From assembly GCF_030815855.1 (NCBI RefSeq), contig NZ_JAUSXG010000001.1, positions 4,898,001-4,962,000 of the forward strand: 64,000 bases of DNA. Direction: 5' to 3'. Numbering within the stretch: position 1 is the stretch's first letter; each line of letters opens with the position of its first letter. The DNA is from Variovorax paradoxus (GTDB lineage: Bacteria > Pseudomonadota > Gammaproteobacteria > Burkholderiales > Burkholderiaceae_C). Made by a program: the position numbers and the translations under genes. Below, piece after piece: positions 59,056 to 64,000 of this stretch. The notes beneath the pieces are model-generated. The model saw only the letters and a program-made list of their open reading frames with translations, was not told where the DNA came from and did not search any database.

Positions 59056-62000
59056 ATGAAGATCCGGTATTTCTTGATGGCGTTATTGGCCCCGCTCGTC
59101 ACATTGCTGACGCATGCGGCCATCACCGGGGTCAGCCCGATGACCACCCTGGGCAACATGGCGACCGCTGCGGCCGAAGCTGTTGCCGATCCGCTCCCGC
59201 TGCAGGGGCCGGGCCTCGGCAATCTCACCTACACCTCGGCCGAGCTCTTCAAGCCGGTATCGATGATCACGAGCCCCGCGCACCCGCTCGATCCGGCGCA
59301 CAGCAGTGCCTACGAATCGCGCGAGGTGCCCGCCACCTACCCGGGCCGAAAGGACTACGGGATGAACGCGGGCATCATGGTCAACGGCTACTTCCTGACC
59401 TCCTTCGCGCCGGACAGCGGCCTCGGCCCGGGCGGCTTCCTGCTGTACGACGTGTCGAACCCGCGCCAGATCCAGCTCGTCAAGAAGATCTACGAGCCCG
59501 ATGACGCTACAGGGGGTCGCACCAAGGAGTTCCGCGAAACGCACTCCTTCGGCACCGCCAAGATCGGCGGCAAGACCTACGTGGTGCTGCCCAGCATCAA
59601 CGGCGTCGAGTTCTGGGACTTCACCGACGTCAACGACATCAAGCAGGTGAAGAAGCTGGCGCTGCCCGGCGTCAATGCCGGCGACTACGAGAACGTGGCC
59701 TGGCAGCTCTGGTGGCAAGCGCCCTACCTGTACGTGGCGTCGGCGGGCCGGGGCATCTTCATCGTCGATGCGCGCGATCCGGTCAACGCGGTGGTCGCGA
59801 ACCGCGGCGCCGGCAAACCCAACCCGGTGCCGACGGGCGAACTCGGTGGTTTCCGCATCGGCCCGATCTTCACGATGGGCAACCACATGGTGCTGACCGC
59901 GATGGAAAGCAACGGCGGTTTCGCGAGCCTGGACATTTCCGATCCGCTCAACCCCAAAGTGCTCGATGCCATCGTGGGCACGACGCCGTTCTATTACGCG
60001 ACCTGCTTCGACGGCAAGAGCCTGCATACCTCGGCCCGCAACAGCGGCGCCAAGATGTACAGCTACGACCTGAGCGACCGTTCGCGCTTCGTGCCCCAGG
60101 ACAACCGGCTGGTCATCGACGAACAGCTGTACTGCGCCACGCAGGACAACTACGTGATCCAGGGCGCGCAAACGCGCATCCACAAGGTCGACGTGAGCAA
60201 TCCGCTCAACCACGTGGAGGTGGGCCGCGGCAGCATCCTGCGCGAGGACGACCCGAACTTCTCGCATTCGGACAACGGCCAGGTCGCAATGTTCGGCAAC
60301 CTCGTGTTCGTGGGCAACGACCACGGCTCGGGCAGCGGTTTCGTCGTGCATGCGGTGGACCCCGACACCACCAAGCCCGAAGTGAAGCAGGTCTCGCCCG
60401 CCAGCGGCGCCAAGCAGCAGGCGCTGACCTCGCGCATCGGCCTGGGCATGACCGACAGCATCCGGCCCGAGAGCGTGAATGCCAACACCTTCATCGTGCG
60501 CCCGGTGGGCGGCAACACGCTGGCCGGCACCTACAGCGTGCAGCTGGGCATCATCAACTTCCACCCCGAGCAACCGCTCTCGCCCGGCACCAGCTATGAA
60601 GTGTTCCTGCCGGCCAACGGCGTGAAGGACTATGCGGGCAACGCCATCGGTGCCGACTACAAGTCGACCTTCAACACCGGCAACGCGACCGACATCAACC
60701 TGATGCACTACTGGACGCTGGCGGGCAACCTCACCGACCCCATCGGCAACAACAACGGCACGCCGGTATCGGGCGACGCGTTCGAGAGCATCGGCCTCAA
60801 CTTCGCGAACCGCACCGCCGGCGTGCCGCTGAAGAACGATGCGGTCGCCACCGTGCTCGGCGGCACCGCTTCGTTGAGCTTCTACATGAAGACCACGCAG
60901 GCGGGCGGTGCAAGCTCATGGACCGCGCCCGGCATCTTCGGGCGCGACCAGGCGAGCGGCGCGGACGACGTGTTCTGGGGCTGGCTCGACAACGGCGGGC
61001 GCATCAAGCTCTCGGTCGGCAACGACGCCGGCACCACCTCCACCGCGGTGGTGAACGACGGCAACTGGCACCACGTGGTGCTGACGCGCGATGCGGCATC
61101 GGGCGCGCAGGCGGTGTACGTCGACGGCGTGAAGACCACGTCCGCCGGGCTCACGGGCAACAAGGGCCTCGCAAACAAGTTCACCCTGCTGGGGCAGATC
61201 CAGGGCAACGCCGCGCTCTTCAAGGGAACGTTGGCCGAGGTGCGCGTCTATGGCCGCGTGCTGAGCGACAGCGAGGTGAGCACGCTGCGCGGTCAGACCA
61301 TCATCGGCGACCCGGGCATCGGCGGCGGACCGAAGATCGTCAACGGCCAACTGGTGTTCAACCCGGCCACGCTCGGCAGCAGCGGCGCGCAGTTCCGCTG
61401 GAACTTCGGCGACGGCACGCAGACGGCCTACTCGACCCAGCCGAACTACGCCTACACCTACACGCGCCCAGGCCACTTCACGGTAACGCTGACGGTGAGG
61501 GACGCGAGCGGGCGCGAGACCTTCTACACCTACAACCTCACCGTGATCGCACCGGTCACGGCACAGGCCCCGACGCACACCACCAACATCGCGGGCGATG
61601 CCGGCTCGGTGTACTCGGTCAATCCCGACAGCGGCACGGTCGCCGCCATCGACGCGCAGACCCTGGCCAAGCGCTGGGAGACGCGCGTGGGCGACGAACC
61701 CAAGACGCTGGCGGTGGGCCCCGACGGCCGCATCTGGGTCACGGTGCAGGGCGAGGACAAGCTGGTGGCGCTCAACGCCGCCGACGGCACGCTTTCGGCC
61801 ACCGTGCCGCTGGCCTACGGCAGCGGCCCTTATGGCGTCGCCTTCACGCCGGACCGCTCGAAGGGCCTGCTGACGCTCGAAAGCAAGTCGGTGCTGATGA
61901 GCTTCGACCCGAGCAGCGGGGCCACCACCGGCGCGGTCGCGCTCGACGGCAACCTGCGCGGCATCGCGATCAACGCCGACTCGCAGGTGGCCTACGTCAC

Positions 62001-63777
62001 CCGCTTCAAGTCGAAGATGACGGGCGGCCAGCTGCACAAGGTGAACCTGCAGAGCATGAGCGCCATGACCACGATCGCGCTGCCGGTGGACACCACCACG
62101 GTGGATACCGAGAGCCGTGCGCGCGGCGTGGCCAACTACCTGAGCCAGGTGGTGATCTCGCCGGACGGCACGCGGGCGGTGCTGCCTTCGAAGAAAGACA
62201 ACATCGTGCGCGGCAAGTTCAGGGACGGCAACAACCTGCTGCACGACCAGACGGTGCGGTCCATCCTGTCGCAAGTCAACCTGCAGACGGCCACCGAGGT
62301 GTTTGCCGAGCAGATCGACTTCGACGACCGCGCACCCGCGCGCGCCGCGCTGTTCACGCCCTCGGGCGACTACCTCTTCGTGGCGCAGATGGAGGGCAAC
62401 CGCGTGGCCATCGTCGATCCGTACAGCCGCTCGGTGCGCGGCGAGATCAACGCGAGCAGCGCGCCGCACGGCCTATACCTGGACGCGGCGCGCAAACGCC
62501 TGTTCGTCAACAACTTCCTGGCACGCTCGGTGTCGGTGCATGACGTGGCGTCGGTGCTCGCCTCCGAATCCGCGGCCCCGACCTTCCTGCAGAACGTGTC
62601 GACAGTGGCCCAGGAGCCGATGGCCGGCGCGGCGCTGCGGGGCAAGCAGGTGTTCTACAACGCCTCCGACCGGCGCATTAGCAAGGACAACTACATCTCA
62701 TGTGCCAGCTGCCACGCGGACGGCGGCGACGACGGCATGGTGTGGGACTTCACGCAGCGCGGCGAAGGGCTGCGGCGCACCATCGGACTGCAAGGCCGCA
62801 GGGGGCTGGGCCACGGCAAGCTGCACTGGACGGCCAACTTCGACGAGGTGCAGGACTTCGAGAACGACATCCGCAACGAGTTCGGCGGCACCGGCTTCCT
62901 GACGAACGCGGACTTCGCCGCCACGGCCGATCCGCTGGGCGCGCCCAAGGCCGGCAAGAGCGCGCAACTCGACGATCTCGCCGCCTACCTGGGCTCGCTG
63001 AACAAGTACATGCGCAGCCCGGCGCGCAATGCGGACGGCAGCCTGAGCGTCGATGCGGCGCGCGGCCAGGCGCTGTTCGCGTCGGCGCAGTGCGTGACCT
63101 GCCACTCGGGCGGCACCTTCCGCGACGGCATCCGGCACGACGTGGGCACGGTCCAGGCCTCGTCGGGCAAGGGCATGAACCAGCCGCTGGCAGGCGTGGG
63201 CTTCGACACGCCGACGCTGTCGGGCACGTGGAACACCGCGGCCTTCTTCCACAACGGGCAGGCGGCCACGCTGCAGGCAGTGCTCGACAGCGGCCACGGC
63301 AATGCCAACAGCCTGCCGGCCGCCGACGTGGTGGCGATCCGCGAGTACGTCCGGTCGCAGGACACGGCGCCTGCCCTAGTCACACGCCTGCGTTCGGACC
63401 TCAACCCCACGATGTGCGTGAACATCAAGGGCGCGCTCACCACCAGTGGCGCGACGGCGGTGCAATGGCCCTGCGGCAACGCCGGCAACGAGAAGTTCAC
63501 GGTGAACAGCATCACCGGCGGCTACGTGCAGTTCGTGGCCGAGCACAGCGGGCTGTGCCTGGCGCAGAACGGCACCGCGACCACCAATGCGCCGGTGGTG
63601 CAGGTGGCCTGCTCGGCCGGAAACACGGCGCAGTGGAGCCTGGTGGGCGGAAGCATCAGGAACCGTGCTTCGGGGTCGTGCCTGGACGTGCCGAACGGCT
63701 CGACGGCGCAGGACACCGCATTGATCACGTGGACCTGCAACGGGGGCAATAACCAGAACTGGACGCAGCTCCCGTAA
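59056..63777 (+). CDS. Secreted multidomain di-haem cytochrome c/lectin mosaic protein
   Basis: A 1573-residue exported protein with signal MKIRYFLMALLAPLVTLLTHA. Regions in order: LVIVD-like propeller (about 60-430); Ig-like Big_5-type domain (about 435-545, ending STFNTGN); LamG domain (about 550-750, with NWHHVVLTRDAASG); PKD domain (about 760-835, WNFGDGTQTAYS); YVTN-like propeller (about 845-1195); cytochrome c region with haem motifs C1216-ASCH and C1346-VTCH; and a ricin-type beta-trefoil (about 1450-1573, with TAQWSL and QNWTQ). The two haem sites in a DxxRGQALF-type context resemble di-haem cytochrome c peroxidase relatives. It would act in the periplasm or outside the cell, perhaps as a carbohydrate-binding redox enzyme. 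The exact reaction is unknown. Confidence 0.85.
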   Translation: MKIRYFLMALLAPLVTLLTHAAITGVSPMTTLGNMATAAAEAVADPLPLQGPGLGNLTYTSAELFKPVSMITSPAHPLDPAHSSAYESREVPATYPGRKDYGMNAGIMVNGYFLTSFAPDSGLGPGGFLLYDVSNPRQIQLVKKIYEPDDATGGRTKEFRETHSFGTAKIGGKTYVVLPSINGVEFWDFTDVNDIKQVKKLALPGVNAGDYENVAWQLWWQAPYLYVASAGRGIFIVDARDPVNAVVANRGAGKPNPVPTGELGGFRIGPIFTMGNHMVLTAMESNGGFASLDISDPLNPKVLDAIVGTTPFYYATCFDGKSLHTSARNSGAKMYSYDLSDRSRFVPQDNRLVIDEQLYCATQDNYVIQGAQTRIHKVDVSNPLNHVEVGRGSILREDDPNFSHSDNGQVAMFGNLVFVGNDHGSGSGFVVHAVDPDTTKPEVKQVSPASGAKQQALTSRIGLGMTDSIRPESVNANTFIVRPVGGNTLAGTYSVQLGIINFHPEQPLSPGTSYEVFLPANGVKDYAGNAIGADYKSTFNTGNATDINLMHYWTLAGNLTDPIGNNNGTPVSGDAFESIGLNFANRTAGVPLKNDAVATVLGGTASLSFYMKTTQAGGASSWTAPGIFGRDQASGADDVFWGWLDNGGRIKLSVGNDAGTTSTAVVNDGNWHHVVLTRDAASGAQAVYVDGVKTTSAGLTGNKGLANKFTLLGQIQGNAALFKGTLAEVRVYGRVLSDSEVSTLRGQTIIGDPGIGGGPKIVNGQLVFNPATLGSSGAQFRWNFGDGTQTAYSTQPNYAYTYTRPGHFTVTLTVRDASGRETFYTYNLTVIAPVTAQAPTHTTNIAGDAGSVYSVNPDSGTVAAIDAQTLAKRWETRVGDEPKTLAVGPDGRIWVTVQGEDKLVALNAADGTLSATVPLAYGSGPYGVAFTPDRSKGLLTLESKSVLMSFDPSSGATTGAVALDGNLRGIAINADSQVAYVTRFKSKMTGGQLHKVNLQSMSAMTTIALPVDTTTVDTESRARGVANYLSQVVISPDGTRAVLPSKKDNIVRGKFRDGNNLLHDQTVRSILSQVNLQTATEVFAEQIDFDDRAPARAALFTPSGDYLFVAQMEGNRVAIVDPYSRSVRGEINASSAPHGLYLDAARKRLFVNNFLARSVSVHDVASVLASESAAPTFLQNVSTVAQEPMAGAALRGKQVFYNASDRRISKDNYISCASCHADGGDDGMVWDFTQRGEGLRRTIGLQGRRGLGHGKLHWTANFDEVQDFENDIRNEFGGTGFLTNADFAATADPLGAPKAGKSAQLDDLAAYLGSLNKYMRSPARNADGSLSVDAARGQALFASAQCVTCHSGGTFRDGIRHDVGTVQASSGKGMNQPLAGVGFDTPTLSGTWNTAAFFHNGQAATLQAVLDSGHGNANSLPAADVVAIREYVRSQDTAPALVTRLRSDLNPTMCVNIKGALTTSGATAVQWPCGNAGNEKFTVNSITGGYVQFVAEHSGLCLAQNGTATTNAPVVQVACSAGNTAQWSLVGGSIRNRASGSCLDVPNGSTAQDTALITWTCNGGNNQNWTQLP

Positions 63778-63797
63778 GCGGCGCAGCGCTCCGTGAA

Positions 63798-63828
63798 AGG
63801 CCGGCCGTTTCGACGGCCGGCTTTTTTT
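63798..63828 (+). terminator. Intrinsic terminator after the mosaic cytochrome gene
   Basis: GCCGGCCG (63800-63807), loop TTTCGA, CGGCCGGC (63814-63821), then seven T. It lies 20 bases past the stop codon and ends the transcript. It could also act weakly on the convergent minus-strand gene. Confidence 0.9.
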
Positions 63829-63863
63829 CGGCACTGTGGGCAAAAGACGGCCGGCCCAGCCCG

Positions 63864-64000
63864 TCAGAAGCGACGGTTGTAGGAGAAGGTCACCCCCGCC
63901 TTGCCGAGAACGGCAGCCTGTATCGCATCCCGAGGGGTCAGGCGCCAACCGACGGCCGGAATAATGGCGGGGGAGAAGCCCCCAACGTTCAGTGGCACCT
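63864..64000 (-). CDS. C-terminal end of a possible outer membrane barrel protein (cut by window edge)
   Basis: The minus strand is open from the right edge to a TGA at 63864-63866, about 45 codons. The end reads VGWRLTPRDAIQAAVLGKAG followed by VTFSYNRRF. A final beta-strand with alternating hydrophobic residues and a terminal Phe is the signature of BAM-inserted outer-membrane proteins. The rest lies outside the window, so neither family nor start can be given. It converges with the mosaic cytochrome gene. Confidence 0.55.
   Translation of the reverse strand, partial: VPLNVGGFSPAIIPAVGWRLTPRDAIQAAVLGKAGVTFSYNRRF

Overview
The window is a stretch of high-GC bacterial chromosome. Most genes run near 70% G+C by eye; the base line 46621-46680, which I counted, has 42 G/C of 60. 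Gene content and order fit a betaproteobacterium of the order Burkholderiales, most likely the Comamonadaceae and perhaps Variovorax or a close relative. Supporting signs are a divergent bamE-fur pair, an hpf-ptsN-hprK cluster with a Gram-negative HPr kinase, a three-gene pntAA-pntAB-pntB transhydrogenase, divergent ssb-uvrA, and GC-rich intergenic repeats. The genus is inferred from gene content and order; no rRNA gene is present to confirm it.

Layout. 1-3565: glycogen synthase (cut by the left edge) and glycogen phosphorylase. 3572-5049: an Lrp/AsnC regulator divergent from a DMT exporter. 5069-9921: ExbD/ExbB, DapB, BamE, Fur, HPr kinase and PtsN, followed by the hibernation factor Hpf (10101-10430). 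10617-14712: a UvrD-like helicase with a LexA-like box at its start, CorA, and MTA/SAH nucleosidase. 14716-20432: a complete dipeptide ABC transporter operon whose binding protein is encoded last and is followed by the nucleosidase. 20483-25281: acyl-CoA ligase and proton-translocating transhydrogenase. 25723-32576: an unusual response regulator, a DUF4019-like protein, NUDIX hydrolase, MnmA, an LLM flavoenzyme, and two divergent membrane proteins of unknown role. 32654-35507: a small repetitive periplasmic protein, a PEP-mutase-family enzyme, a YebC-type regulator and a GFA-type zinc protein.

35522-43060: a membrane histidine kinase without an adjacent regulator, divergent from an archaic (Csu-like) chaperone-usher pilus operon: pilin, chaperone, usher, two-domain tip subunit, and an extra secreted protein I cannot name. 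43137-46991: ssb and uvrA. 46995-48250: a lower-GC two-gene unit coding for a PIN-domain protein and an unrecognised 256-residue protein. 48353-49243: a second DMT transporter.

49254-58905: a sugar or polyol utilisation locus. It has a GntR/UTRA regulator, a GlpD-like FAD dehydrogenase, an FGGY kinase, a ribose-type ABC transporter with a Tat-like signal on its binding protein, an aldo/keto reductase and a class I aldolase. The logic is import, phosphorylation, oxidation to a keto-phosphate and aldol cleavage. The substrate cannot be read from the sequence. Two identical 13-base sites in the divergent promoter region are candidate operators.

59056-63777: a 1573-residue secreted mosaic protein with two propeller-like regions, Ig-like, LamG and PKD regions, two haem c motifs and a ricin-type lectin end. 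The right edge cuts a minus-strand gene with an outer-membrane-barrel-like C-terminus. I saw no rRNA, tRNA, CRISPR, insertion sequence or prophage genes.
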